Of a stretch of 64,000 nucleotides of DNA, positions 8,897-18,015 are shown in pieces (position 1 is the first letter of the stretch; the number at the start of each line of letters is the position of its first letter). The position numbers were made by a program, and so were the translations under genes. The stretch spans positions 186,001 to 250,000 of the forward strand of contig JACKOB010000006.1 in NCBI GenBank assembly GCA_024234575.1. Direction: 5' to 3'. The notes below the pieces were generated by a model. The model had not been told where the DNA came from. It did not search any database and was given only the letters and a program-made list of their open reading frames with translations. The stretch is from Hahellaceae bacterium (lineage in GTDB: Bacteria; Pseudomonadota; Gammaproteobacteria; Pseudomonadales; Oleiphilaceae).

Positions 8897-8914
8897 TATA
8901 TTGTGCACAATATA
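8897..8914. promoter_or_regulatory. 18-bp perfect palindrome upstream of gpx; candidate OhrR operator
   Basis: TATATTGTGCACAATATA at 8897-8914 is a perfect 18-bp palindrome, 63 bases before the gpx start. Its right arm overlaps TATAAT at 8911-8916, a possible -10 box, and another TATAAT lies at 8884-8889. MarR/OhrR repressors bind AT-rich palindromes of this size over their promoters, and an OhrR-like gene is the second gene of the operon, so autoregulation is the simple reading. The palindrome is seen directly; its binding protein is inferred. The rest of the alaA-gpx divergent region (8703-8977) shows no other clear signal. Confidence 0.7.
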
Positions 8915-8977
8915 ATGTGTGGGTTATTATAGCTGCAACTCCTGAGTTCAATAACCCGCAAATTGGAAGGCGATACG

Positions 8978-9460
8978 ATGACGAATGAAATTTATAATAT
9001 TGATGTTAAGAAAATTGACGGAAATAAAATTCCCATGTCTGAATATAAGGGCAAGGTTTTGTTAATTGTGAATACGGCTAGCAAGTGTGGCTTTACGCCA
9101 CAGTTTAAAGGCCTAGAAAAATTATATGAAGAGAACAAAGATCTGGGCTTAGAGATTTTAGGGTTTCCCTGTAACCAGTTTATGAATCAAGATCCTGGCA
9201 ATGAGCAGCAGATTAGCGAGTTTTGCTCTCTCAATTACGGGGTTTCATTTCCGATGTTTGCGAAAGTGGAAGTTAATGGTGATAACACGCATCCCTTGTA
9301 TAAGTTACTTAAGTCTGAGGCGAAAGGCGTAATGGGAACAGAGAAAGTTAAATGGAACTTTACTAAATTTCTCGTGGGTCGAGATGGTCAGGTTGTGAAA
9401 CGTTACGCGCCAAATACCGAGCCTGCGAAAATTGCGGGTGACATTAAGAAGCTACTTTAA
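8978..9460 (+). CDS. Glutathione/thioredoxin peroxidase family protein
   Basis: A 160-residue cysteine-type glutathione peroxidase. The peroxidatic Cys37 lies in [12 protein letters not shown], followed by LGFPCNQF and the catalytic WNFTKFLV. Length and motifs match bacterial BtuE/Gpx proteins, which reduce hydrogen and organic peroxides using thioredoxin or glutathione. No signal peptide, so cytoplasmic. The ATG at 8978 has GGAAGG seven bases upstream. It is directly followed, one base after its stop, by an OhrR-like regulator and preceded by an 18-bp palindrome, making a peroxide-inducible operon likely. Whether thioredoxin or glutathione is the donor cannot be read here. Confidence 0.92.
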   Translation: MTNEIYNIDVKKIDGNKIPMSEYKGKVLLIVNTASKCGFTPQFKGLEKLYEENKDLGLEILGFPCNQFMNQDPGNEQQISEFCSLNYGVSFPMFAKVEVNGDNTHPLYKLLKSEAKGVMGTEKVKWNFTKFLVGRDGQVVKRYAPNTEPAKIAGDIKKLL

Positions 9461-9461
9461 T

Positions 9462-9938
9462 ATGCCGAAACCAGAGATTGAATACCCGCTGGCGCTGGAG
9501 AATCAGCTGTGCTTTGCACTCTATTCAGCAAATCGCGCCATGACTGCGCTATATCGTCCACTGCTTGAGCCATTAGATCTCACGTATCCTCAATACCTGG
9601 TGTTTATGGTGCTATGGGAGTTGCAAAGGAAAAAAGAGTTGCCTTGCAAGGTTACACTTATTGGTAATACCCTGGGGCTCGACACCGGGACGCTCACCCC
9701 TCTGTTAAAGCGGATGGAGACGAAAGGCTGGTTGGTTCGAGAGCGTCTTTTGTCAGACGAGAGAGTGGTTGGTATTGATCTTACTGATACGGGGATTGCC
9801 CTAAAAAGAAAGGCACAAGGGATTCCTGCAAAGCTCTTTTGTCAGACCGGTTTGGAGTTGAATGCCATTACTGGCTTGAAAAAAGCAATTGAAGAATTAA
9901 CCTGCCATTTGCGAGATTCAGATCGACAGAGCACTTGA
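9462..9938 (+). CDS. ohrR: MarR-family organic-peroxide sensor, OhrR-like
   Basis: A 158-residue MarR-family winged-helix repressor. NQLCFALYSANRAM with the reactive Cys17, then LTYPQYLVFMVLWE, is the signature of OhrR. Cys127 in AKLFCQTG sits where the resolving cysteine of two-Cys (Xanthomonas-type) OhrR proteins lies; Cys62 and Cys148 are extra. The recognition helix region is near LGLDTGTLTPLLKRME. OhrR normally represses ohr; here no ohr is visible and the adjacent target is a glutathione peroxidase. The start ATG at 9462 is one base after the gpx stop. The symbol rests on family resemblance. Confidence 0.85.
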   Translation: MPKPEIEYPLALENQLCFALYSANRAMTALYRPLLEPLDLTYPQYLVFMVLWELQRKKELPCKVTLIGNTLGLDTGTLTPLLKRMETKGWLVRERLLSDERVVGIDLTDTGIALKRKAQGIPAKLFCQTGLELNAITGLKKAIEELTCHLRDSDRQST

Positions 9939-10017
9939 TACGGCCGCAGAGATGATGCGGCTGCAGTTAGATACTGGCTGAACTAACGGGCAGTGCTTAA
10001 TAGCTGTAAAACCAATG

Positions 10018-10050
10018 AAGGGGCGAGCGCGGTTTGGGTGCTCGCCCCTT
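10018..10050. terminator. 11-bp-stem hairpin between convergent ohrR and hydrolase genes
   Basis: AAGGGGCGAGC (10018-10028) pairs perfectly with GCTCGCCCCTT (10040-10050) around an 11-base loop. It lies between two converging genes, where a bidirectional terminator is expected, but neither side has a good T-run. A smaller hairpin (GCCGCA 9943-9948 with TGCGGC 9956-9961) lies just upstream. Confidence 0.6.
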
Positions 10051-10064
10051 GATGTTTCCTTGCG

Positions 10065-11171
10065 TTAGTTGACGGCTTCCATTGGTGGCATCGGCGCGTC
10101 TTTGGCGGCAGCAGGTGCTTCTTTGATGACAGGCTTAATCGGTACCACTTTGCCATTGCTATCAAACTCTGACAGTGCGATTTCCTGGCCGTTGAAAAAA
10201 GCCATCGCATCTTTAACTGTTTCTTCGGGTATCTCTTCCATGGGCATGTGACCGGCCGTTGGATACACCTTCAACACAGCTTTAGGGATGTCTTCCTTCC
10301 ATCTTTTGGCAAGCTCTACGGGTACCCAGCGATCCTTTCCGCCCCACATGAGCAGTGTTGGTGCAGATACGCGATGGAATGGTACAGGCGCTTCGATAGT
10401 GCTTCTTTCTTTTAGAATATCAAAGGTTTTAATGTAGGCTGCCTTAGCGCCGGGACGTTGCGACATGTGTACATATCGATTCATGTGCTTGTCTTTGATG
10501 CGGGCGGGGACGCCGTATGTTTCTTTGACATTCATCGTGACCAGCAGAGGCGGCATCACCAGTTGCCCCATCTGCCTCATGACCGGCGCCGTTGCCATAT
10601 CCATTACCCAGGGTGTTTTTTGCGGGTAAGCAACCGGATCCAGCAGTATGAGTTTGTTAACACGCAGTGGATATTGTGATGCATAGGTTGCTGCAATGTA
10701 GCCACCTAATGAATTGCCTGCAATGGAGAAATCATTAAGACCGATTGCATCCACAAATTTGGCAAATGAGTTCACCATGTTGGCTTCGTTAAAATCGTCC
10801 AGATTTTCAGGCGCGCCTGTCAGGCCATAACCAGGAACGTCAAGGGAAATCACGCGGTAATATTTTTCTAATTGCGATGACCATTCATCCCAGGTGTTCA
10901 GAGAGGACATGATGCCGTGCACCAGAACAATCACCTCGCCTTCACCGGCATCGCGATAATGGATATCCATACCATTGATTTCTATGTACTTTGAGTGCTC
11001 ATCTTCGTACATGTTTTTCAGGTCTTGCAGAGGAATTTCTGCAAAACCCATTGCATTCATTAGGGTCGGGCTGGCCTTCATGGCCGCGCCCATACTCGAA
11101 CATCCTGATAACGAGAGGATGAGCAACAGGCTGACTATGCTGTACTGTAAAAACCTAGTGGCACGATTCAC
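10065..11171 (-). CDS. Lipoprotein alpha/beta hydrolase
   Basis: A 368-residue protein with a lipoprotein signal peptide ending LSLSGC (lipidated Cys near residue 24), so membrane-anchored and probably facing the periplasm. The alpha/beta-hydrolase fold shows the oxyanion HG in LVHGIMSS, the nucleophile elbow GNSLGG, an acid residue in MWGGKDRWVP and the catalytic His in AGHMPMEE. Relatives include lipases, epoxide hydrolases and esterases; the substrate cannot be told. After residue 325 comes a Pro/Ala/Glu-rich tail without homology to the fold. It is transcribed leftward after fabI with a 198-base gap, and a hairpin follows its stop. Confidence 0.85.
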   Translation of the reverse strand: MNRATRFLQYSIVSLLLILSLSGCSSMGAAMKASPTLMNAMGFAEIPLQDLKNMYEDEHSKYIEINGMDIHYRDAGEGEVIVLVHGIMSSLNTWDEWSSQLEKYYRVISLDVPGYGLTGAPENLDDFNEANMVNSFAKFVDAIGLNDFSIAGNSLGGYIAATYASQYPLRVNKLILLDPVAYPQKTPWVMDMATAPVMRQMGQLVMPPLLVTMNVKETYGVPARIKDKHMNRYVHMSQRPGAKAAYIKTFDILKERSTIEAPVPFHRVSAPTLLMWGGKDRWVPVELAKRWKEDIPKAVLKVYPTAGHMPMEEIPEETVKDAMAFFNGQEIALSEFDSNGKVVPIKPVIKEAPAAAKDAPMPPMEAVN

Positions 11172-11369
11172 TCTAGTAAAACTCCATAAAACATCGACTT
11201 ATAAGCGGGAAAGATACTGGCTTGTGGTTTTTATTGCAGTGACCTAGTCGATAAAATCTGTCAAAAGTTATGAAAGTGTACAACATTTGCCATAACCGGC
11301 TTTGAGAATTTGGCCCGAGAAGCAGCGTGGCTTCCCAGGTTTGGTAATTCGCTTCGCGATTGCAGCGCT

Positions 11370-12170
11370 TTATTCTGTCGTTTCGCTGTCCAGGCTTCCC
11401 ATCGCAGTGCTGCAAAAACCGCCGTCCACGTAAACGATTTGACCTGAGATGCCGCTGGCAAGGTCCGAGCTTAAAAAAGCTGCCGCATTGCCAACTTCGT
11501 CAATCGTGACGTTTCTGCGCAGTGGTGTTCGTTTTTCATTTTCTGCCAGCATCTTGCGAAAGCTCTTGATTCCCGAGGCTGCCAGTGTACGTATTGGTCC
11601 TGCAGAGACGGCATTTACACGCGTTCCCTCAGGGCCAAGGCTCGCTGCCATATAGCGTACATTTGCTTCCAGACTGGCTTTGGCTAAGCCCATAACGTTA
11701 TAGTTGGGAAGCGTCTTTTCTGCACCAAGGTAGCTTAAAGTTAGCATTGAGCCGTTTCTGCCACGCATGAGTTTACGGCCACCTTTGGCAAGCGCGACGA
11801 AGCTATAAGAGCTGATGTCGTGCGCAATTCTGAAACCTTCTCGGGTAGTCACGTCGACATAATTTCCATCTAATTCATTTGCGGGTGCATAACCGACTGA
11901 GTGAACGATAATGTCCACACCATCCCACACTTTTTCAAGTTCGGTGAACATACTGGTGATTTCATCATCACTGGCGACATCACAGGGCAGTATTACTTTA
12001 GCATCCCACTGTTTGCCAAACTCTTCGACTCGTTTTTTAAGTTTTTCGTTTTGGTAGGTGAGTGCAATCTCGGCACCTTCCCGATGGAAGGCTGACGCGA
12101 TGCCATAGGCAATGGATAGTTTGCTGGCAACGCCCACAATTAAGGCTCTTTTCCCTTGTAGAAAACTCAT
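11370..12170 (-). CDS. fabI: Enoyl-[acyl-carrier-protein] reductase (NADH)
   Basis: A 266-residue short-chain dehydrogenase superfamily protein almost identical in plan to E. coli Fab[14 protein letters not shown] forms the FabI-type NAD site, and the catalytic Tyr-x6-Lys appears as YNVMGLAK, with a second Tyr in [21 protein letters not shown] is the substrate-loop region. It performs the last reduction of fatty-acid elongation and is the target of triclosan-type inhibitors. The gene lies between the hydrolase and the yej operon, all leftward; an 81-base gap separates it from yejF. P. aeruginosa also has fabI beside these transporter genes, as I recall. Confidence 0.97.
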   Translation of the reverse strand: MSFLQGKRALIVGVASKLSIAYGIASAFHREGAEIALTYQNEKLKKRVEEFGKQWDAKVILPCDVASDDEITSMFTELEKVWDGVDIIVHSVGYAPANELDGNYVDVTTREGFRIAHDISSYSFVALAKGGRKLMRGRNGSMLTLSYLGAEKTLPNYNVMGLAKASLEANVRYMAASLGPEGTRVNAVSAGPIRTLAASGIKSFRKMLAENEKRTPLRRNVTIDEVGNAAAFLSSDLASGISGQIVYVDGGFCSTAMGSLDSETTE

Positions 12171-12251
12171 GTTTACTCCGAATTCTATGTGTGTTGTATC
12201 GATTAATTCTAACGTGATAGAAAGTTAAAAATCAGTATCAATTAGGCTTAC

Positions 12252-13883
12252 TTAACCAGCTTCAGACGTTGAATGCGAGTAGTAAAAGGCCGCTTCCAGT
12301 AACGATTTGGTATAGGGCTTTTCAGGCTGCTGAAAGAGTTTATGGGCTGGTCCTTGCTCTATCACTTCGCCATCTTTCATGACCAGTAACGTGTGGCTAA
12401 GGGCGCGTACGACCGATAAGTCATGGCTGATAAATATGTAACTTAATCCGTATCTTTGCTGCAGGTTGCGCAGTAAGTCGACGACCTGACATTGTACCGT
12501 TCGGTCCAGAGCGGATGTAGGCTCATCCAGAACAATAACATCTGGTTTTAATACCAGCGCGCGAGCTACGGATATGCGCTGCCGCTGGCCACCAGAAAAC
12601 TCGTGTGGGTAGCGGTTACGAGTCTCAGGGTCAAGATCCACATCAATCAGTGCCTGAATAACCGCTTGTTCTCTCGACTCGGCGTCACCAATGCCATGAA
12701 TTTCAAGCCCTTCGGCTATAATTTGCGCAACTGACATACGTGGGCTGAGGCTTCCAAACGGGTCTTGAAATACAACCTGGATATCTTTTCTATAGGGTCG
12801 AAACTGTTTTTGGTTGAGGTTATCGATACGCGCGTTTTTAAAGTCGACTCGCCCCCTGCCAGTCACCAGTTTTAGCAAGGCCAGAGCGAAGGTGGTTTTA
12901 CCGCTGCCACTTTCGCCAACGATGCCTAATGTTTCACCTCGTCGTAGCTCAATGGAAATATTTTTTGCGGCACTAAAAACCGCTTTAGTTTTTCCAAACA
13001 GACTCTTTTGGGTGATAAAGTCAACACATACATCGGTGGCTTTTAGTAAAGTCTCTGCATTTACATCCAGCGGGGCAACAGATCCGCTCGGCTCTGCCGC
13101 GAGCAGCTGCTGCGTATATGCTTGTTGAGGGTGGCTAAAGATCTTGCTGCATGGGCCTGCTTCTATCTGATCGCCGGCGCACATAACAATGACTTCATTC
13201 GCATAGTTTTTGACAATATTAAGGTCGTGGGTGATCAGTAAAATGGCCATGCCCAGTTTCGACTGCAGATCTTTGAGCAATTCGAGCACTTGTTTTTGAA
13301 CAGTGACATCCAACGCTGTGGTAGGTTCGTCGGCGATCAATATATCCGGTTCATTAGCCAGCGCCATGGCGATCATGACGCGTTGTTTTTGTCCGCCAGA
13401 GAGCTGATGGGGGTAGCTCATCAGTCGGGATTCTGGTTGCGGAATACCCACCAGATGTAATAGTTCGAGGCAGCGAGCACGTGCTTCATTGCCGGTGAGC
13501 CCCCGATGCAGCAACAGTACTTCGCTTATTTGTTTTTCGATGCAGTGCAACGGGTTTAACGATGTCATTGGCTCCTGGAAGATCATGCTGATTCGATTGC
13601 CTCGCACAGATCGAATATGGCTCTTTGAGGCTTTCAGCAAGTCCTGGTTTTCAAAAAGTATTTTACCAGTAGGGTGGCTGACGTGGGCTTCTGGCAGGAG
13701 TCGCAAGATTGATAGTGCTGAAACTGACTTGCCTGAGCCGCTTTCACCCACAATGGCCAAGGTTTTACCTTTGTGCAGGTTGAAAGAAAGCCCTTTAACC
13801 GCTTTATGCACGTTACCACCCTGGGTGAAACAGACTGATAAATTGTCTACTTGCAGAATCGGCACAGATGAAGGTATGTTCAT
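12252..13883 (-). CDS. yejF: Peptide/microcin C ABC transporter ATP-binding protein YejF
   Basis: A 543-residue fused double ATPase. The first module has Walker A GESGSGKS (residues 46-53), signature LSGGQKQR and Walker B LIADEP; the second has GESGSGKT, FSGGQRQR and VIVLDEP. This tandem form is the rule for YejF, unlike the separate DppD/DppF ATPases. It powers uptake of peptides, and of microcin C in E. coli, through YejB/YejE. The ATG at 13883 was chosen because the protein then aligns with YejF from its first strand and clears the yejE stop; longer starts at 13919 or 13934 would overlap yejE. It is the last gene of a leftward five-gene cluster. Confidence 0.92.
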   Translation of the reverse strand: MNIPSSVPILQVDNLSVCFTQGGNVHKAVKGLSFNLHKGKTLAIVGESGSGKSVSALSILRLLPEAHVSHPTGKILFENQDLLKASKSHIRSVRGNRISMIFQEPMTSLNPLHCIEKQISEVLLLHRGLTGNEARARCLELLHLVGIPQPESRLMSYPHQLSGGQKQRVMIAMALANEPDILIADEPTTALDVTVQKQVLELLKDLQSKLGMAILLITHDLNIVKNYANEVIVMCAGDQIEAGPCSKIFSHPQQAYTQQLLAAEPSGSVAPLDVNAETLLKATDVCVDFITQKSLFGKTKAVFSAAKNISIELRRGETLGIVGESGSGKTTFALALLKLVTGRGRVDFKNARIDNLNQKQFRPYRKDIQVVFQDPFGSLSPRMSVAQIIAEGLEIHGIGDAESREQAVIQALIDVDLDPETRNRYPHEFSGGQRQRISVARALVLKPDVIVLDEPTSALDRTVQCQVVDLLRNLQQRYGLSYIFISHDLSVVRALSHTLLVMKDGEVIEQGPAHKLFQQPEKPYTKSLLEAAFYYSHSTSEAG

Positions 13884-13893
13884 TTGCAGATTT

Positions 13894-14931
13894 TTAGGAT
13901 TTTCTTGGGTCAAATGCATCCCTGACAGCCTCACCGATAAACACCAATAAAGTTAACATGGTAGCCAAGACCACAAATGCAGATACACCCAGCCATGGGG
14001 CGTGTAAATTTGTTTTTCCCTGGGCAATCAGTTCGCCAAGTGACGGGGAGCCAGGTGGCATGCCAAAGCCTAAAAAGTCGAGGGAAGTCAGTGTCGTGAT
14101 AGATCCCGTAAGAATAAATGGCATAAACGTCAGTGTGGCCACCATCGCGTTCGGGAGCATGTGATGAAACATAATACCAGTATTGCTTTTTCCAAGTGCC
14201 CGGGCAGCGCGAACGTACTCGAAATTTCGCGCTCTTAAAAACTCGGCGCGCACGACATCAACGAGCCCCATCCAGCTAAATAGCAGCATAATTCCTAACA
14301 GCCACCAAAAATTAGGGGTGACGAAGCTGGTTAAAATAATTAACAAATAAAGCACAGGCAACCCTGACCATATTTCGATAAAGCGTTGGCCAATTAAATC
14401 AACTTTACCGCCATAAAAGCCTTGCAGGGCGCCGACAATAATTCCCACCACGGAACTGAACAGCGTAAGGGTTAAGCCAAATAAGACAGAAATACGAAAA
14501 CCGTAGATTAACCTGGCCACCACATCTCGTGCCTGATCATCGGTGCCAATCAGGTTTTCGGTAGATGGTGGTGCAGGGGCGGGGACATCCAGATGATAAT
14601 TTATCGTATCGTAGCTGTATCGGATAGGTGGCCACAGCATCCAGCCTTTTTCATTGATTAATGCTTGTACTTCTGCCTCACGGTAGTCGGCTTCGGTTTC
14701 AAAGAAACCCCCAAACATGGTTTCGGGGTAAGCCTTAAAAACAGGCATATAGAGAGCGTTGTCATATACAACAATAATAGGTTTGTCGTTGGCAATAAAC
14801 TCGGCACCAAGGCTTGCCACAAACAGGAATAAAAATATCCAGAGGCTATAAAAGCCACGTTTATTGCGGCGAAAGTTGTCATAACGACGTTGATTGATGG
14901 GCGTCCAATTTGCCGGGGAGAGGATTCGCAT
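13894..14931 (-). CDS. yejE: Peptide ABC transporter permease YejE
   Basis: A 345-residue inner-membrane permease of the DppC/OppC group. A first membrane segment lies near residues 30-48 and a large periplasmic loop covers about 50-135, typical of YejE. Five more helices follow, with the cytoplasmic coupling motif around EYVRAARALGKSN. It begins two bases after the yejB stop and has GGGAGGG as ribosome site inside the end of yejB, which implies coupled translation. With YejB it forms the translocation channel energised by YejF. Confidence 0.93.
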   Translation of the reverse strand: MRILSPANWTPINQRRYDNFRRNKRGFYSLWIFLFLFVASLGAEFIANDKPIIVVYDNALYMPVFKAYPETMFGGFFETEADYREAEVQALINEKGWMLWPPIRYSYDTINYHLDVPAPAPPSTENLIGTDDQARDVVARLIYGFRISVLFGLTLTLFSSVVGIIVGALQGFYGGKVDLIGQRFIEIWSGLPVLYLLIILTSFVTPNFWWLLGIMLLFSWMGLVDVVRAEFLRARNFEYVRAARALGKSNTGIMFHHMLPNAMVATLTFMPFILTGSITTLTSLDFLGFGMPPGSPSLGELIAQGKTNLHAPWLGVSAFVVLATMLTLLVFIGEAVRDAFDPRKS

Positions 14932-14933
14932 CG

Positions 14934-16022
14934 TTAACCCTCCCGACTGTCAAAATCGATGCGGGGGTCGACAAAGACGTAAGTCATGTCGCTGATGAGT
15001 TTTAAAATCAGACCTATCAGGGTGAAAAAATAGAGCGTACCAAACATGACCGGATAATCGCGATTGATCGCTGCCTCGAAGCCCAAAAGTCCCATGCCGT
15101 CTAACGAGAAGATAACTTCGATTAGCAAGGACCCGGTAAAAAATATGGTAATCAGTGCGCTTGGCATACCTGCTATCACGATGAGCATGGCATTACGGAA
15201 TATATGGCCATACAGGACCTGATTGTCCTTCAACCCTTTCGCTTTCGCAGTGATCACGTACTGCTTATTGATTTCATCCATAAAGCTGTTTTTAGTCAAC
15301 ATGGTTAAGGTCGCGAACCCGCCGATCACGTTGGCAGTAATAGGCAGGGCCAGATGCCAGAAATAATCGGCTATTTTTTCGTACCAGGTAAAATCCTCAA
15401 AGCCTGAAGAGGTGAGGCCTCTTAAAGGAAACCAGTCGAGGTAGGATCCACCGGCAAATAATACGATCAATAATACGGCGAACAAAAATCCGGGAATGGC
15501 GTAGCCAACAATAATGACGCTGCTTGACCAGATGTCGAAACGAGATCCATCACTGATTGCTTTCTTGATTCCCAGTGGAATAGATATCAGGTAGATCAGC
15601 AGTGTTGACCAGAGCCCCAGCGAGATTGAAACCGGTAGTTTATCAATGACGAGATCGATAACCGCCTGATCTCTAAAGAAACTATCGCCAAAATCAAACA
15701 CCATGTAGTTTTTTAACATCTCGAAAAAGCGTTCGCTGGCAGGCTTGTCAAACCCGTACATCTTTTCGATGCGCAATATCAGATCCGGGTCAAGCCCTTG
15801 TGCGCCACGGTAGGTTGATTCGCTGTTACTGGGTGTGGACATGGATTCGGCTGAAGATGACCCAAGGCGGCTATCCAGGTCGGAACCCATGCCTTGCAGT
15901 TGTGCCATCATTTTTTCAACGGGGCCACCAGGGGCTGCCTGCACAATGATAAAGTTGATCAGCATGATTCCCAGCAGCGTGGGGATTATCAGCAGCAGTC
16001 GTCTTAGTATGTAGTTAAACAT
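14934..16022 (-). CDS. yejB: Peptide ABC transporter permease YejB
   Basis: A 362-residue permease of the DppB/OppB group. The N-terminus [19 protein letters not shown] is the usual first helix, and the coupling segment is [20 protein letters not shown]. Between helices 1 and 2 lies a polar loop of about 100 residues, which is a YejB trait. It sits between the first binding-protein gene (55 bases upstream) and yejE (2 bases downstream). It contributes half the membrane channel for oligopeptide uptake. Confidence 0.93.
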   Translation of the reverse strand: MFNYILRRLLLIIPTLLGIMLINFIIVQAAPGGPVEKMMAQLQGMGSDLDSRLGSSSAESMSTPSNSESTYRGAQGLDPDLILRIEKMYGFDKPASERFFEMLKNYMVFDFGDSFFRDQAVIDLVIDKLPVSISLGLWSTLLIYLISIPLGIKKAISDGSRFDIWSSSVIIVGYAIPGFLFAVLLIVLFAGGSYLDWFPLRGLTSSGFEDFTWYEKIADYFWHLALPITANVIGGFATLTMLTKNSFMDEINKQYVITAKAKGLKDNQVLYGHIFRNAMLIVIAGMPSALITIFFTGSLLIEVIFSLDGMGLLGFEAAINRDYPVMFGTLYFFTLIGLILKLISDMTYVFVDPRIDFDSREG

Positions 16023-16076
16023 TAAATATGCTCAGCCAAGGCAGTAAGTGTTCTTTAAAGTGTCGGAGTGTCAGTG

Positions 16077-17921
16077 CTATTTAAACCACCATGCATCAAG
16101 TTCGACACCTGTTTTCGGGTTAACGGCTGGTTTTGCTAATGTGTTTTTATACGCGACGCGAAGATTGGGGTTGTGCCAGTTGGGAATAACATAGTGGCCC
16201 CAGAGCAAAACGCGGTCTAACGCACGTGTGCGGTTGATGAGCGCTTCGCGGTCAGGGGAGCTGATCACTTGCTCGATCAGGTTGTCGACAACCGGGTCAC
16301 GAACACCCATTAAATTGCGTGAGCCTGGCTTATCGGCGATTTCTGATTGCCAAAAATGTCGCTGCTCATTGCCGGGAGAATTTGATTGACCAATAGTGTA
16401 GACAATCATATCGAAGTCATGATTTTGCACTCTGTTAATATATTGTGTTGTATCAATCAGGCGGACATCAGCTTTAATACCAAGAATTTCCAGGTTTTTG
16501 GCGAAAGGTTGAATAACGCGTTCAAAGTCTTTTAAAACGAGCAATATCTCGAAAGTCATCGGTTGATTAGTCTTCGAGTTTGTCAGCACTTTATTTTTTA
16601 CTTCCCAGCCTGCTTCTTTCAGCAGTTGTACCGCTGTTCTCAGGTTTTTTCGGATGCTGGCGGGTGCAGTGGTGGATGGTGGTGCGTATTCAGTCGTGAA
16701 AACTTCTGCCGGAAGTTTGTCTTTAAACGGCGTTAATATTGCTAGCTCTTCCCCTTTAGGAGTGCCCTGTGATGCCAGTTCTGAGTTTTCAAAATAGCTG
16801 CTGGTTCGCTTGTACTGGCTATAGAACAGATTGGCATTGGTCCATTCAAAATCAAAAGCATAGGCTAATGCCTGTCTGACTTTCCGGTCTGCAAAGACGT
16901 CTTTACGGGTGTTCATGATAAACGCCTGCATTCCGGCCGGCATCTCGTGGGTCACTTCTTCTTTAACCAGTTCGCCTTTCTCAAATTTTGGCCCCACATA
17001 AGCATTTGCCCAGTTTCTGGCGGTGCTTTCCGTTCTAAAATCAAACTCACCAGCCTTAAATGCCTCTAGTGCGATAGTGTTATCTTTATAGTATTCGTAA
17101 ACTATTTTATCGAAATTGTAGAAGCCCTTGTTAACGGGTAAGTCTGCTGCCCAGTAGTTCTTCACTCGCTCCCAGGTAACCGAGCGGCCAGCATCAAAGG
17201 ACGCAATTTTGTAAGGTCCGCTGCCTAAAGGTGCGGTGAGGTCTGCTTTACTAAATGCGTGATTATCGTAGTAATGTTTTGGAAATACCGGTAGCTCAGC
17301 GAGGATTAAAGGCAGCTCTTTATTTGTATTGGTGCTGAACATAAAGCGTATAGTAAGGGGCGCGCTGACTTCGACACGAGAGACGTCCGCGTAATACGCC
17401 TGATAGAGCGGGTTAACTTTATCGCTTGTCGTGAGGGTCTCAAAGGTGAATTTGACATCTTCTGCGGTAATTGGGTGGCCATCATGAAACACGGCTTTCG
17501 GGTTAATCTTAAACTCGACCCAGCTGCGGTCAGCGGGAACTTCGATACTTTCTGCAATTAAACCGTAAAGACTAAAGGCCTCATCTTCCGCCTTTTTCAT
17601 TAATGTGTCGTACTGGTAGCTCATACCAGCCGCAGGAACACCTTTTACTAAATGTGGGTTGAAACTATCAAAACTATCGCCCACAACGCCAAGCTTAAGC
17701 GTGCCCTTTTTAGGTGCTTCAGGATTGCTGTAGGCCAAGTGCGTAAAGTTTGCAGAATACTGCGGCGTACCATGCATCGCGATGCCGTGCATCGCTCCTG
17801 TTGCGGTAGTTGCGGAGTTGTTTGTGCCAGCCGCGTTTGCAAAGCCAGATGCACTAAACAGGGCAATGGTGATTGAGAGGGTTTTTAAAAGTGTGTTGTT
17901 GATGAGGCTAATAGAAGACAT
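16077..17921 (-). CDS. YejA-like periplasmic peptide-binding protein (first copy)
   Basis: A 614-residue family 5 extracellular solute-binding protein. A signal peptide with the hydrophobic core LSITIALFSASGFANA ends near residue 30 without a lipobox, so the product is a soluble periplasmic protein. The start of the mature part (AMHGTPQYSANFTHLAYSNP) and GTLKLGVVGDSFDSFNPH are YejA-type. It captures peptides for the YejBEF transporter encoded just downstream. The ATG at 17921 follows AAGG at a suitable distance. A second, related gene follows the same orientation 95 bases upstream of this one, so the operon carries two binding proteins. Confidence 0.9.
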   Translation of the reverse strand: MSSISLINNTLLKTLSITIALFSASGFANAAGTNNSATTATGAMHGIAMHGTPQYSANFTHLAYSNPEAPKKGTLKLGVVGDSFDSFNPHLVKGVPAAGMSYQYDTLMKKAEDEAFSLYGLIAESIEVPADRSWVEFKINPKAVFHDGHPITAEDVKFTFETLTTSDKVNPLYQAYYADVSRVEVSAPLTIRFMFSTNTNKELPLILAELPVFPKHYYDNHAFSKADLTAPLGSGPYKIASFDAGRSVTWERVKNYWAADLPVNKGFYNFDKIVYEYYKDNTIALEAFKAGEFDFRTESTARNWANAYVGPKFEKGELVKEEVTHEMPAGMQAFIMNTRKDVFADRKVRQALAYAFDFEWTNANLFYSQYKRTSSYFENSELASQGTPKGEELAILTPFKDKLPAEVFTTEYAPPSTTAPASIRKNLRTAVQLLKEAGWEVKNKVLTNSKTNQPMTFEILLVLKDFERVIQPFAKNLEILGIKADVRLIDTTQYINRVQNHDFDMIVYTIGQSNSPGNEQRHFWQSEIADKPGSRNLMGVRDPVVDNLIEQVISSPDREALINRTRALDRVLLWGHYVIPNWHNPNLRVAYKNTLAKPAVNPKTGVELDAWWFK

Positions 17922-18015
17922 CAGTGACCTTATTATTTGTTTTTAGTCATTGTTTTTAAATTAGTAAAACCCGCTGACCTGTGTCAGAGCGAAAACATAT
18001 TACCTAAGGTGGTGG

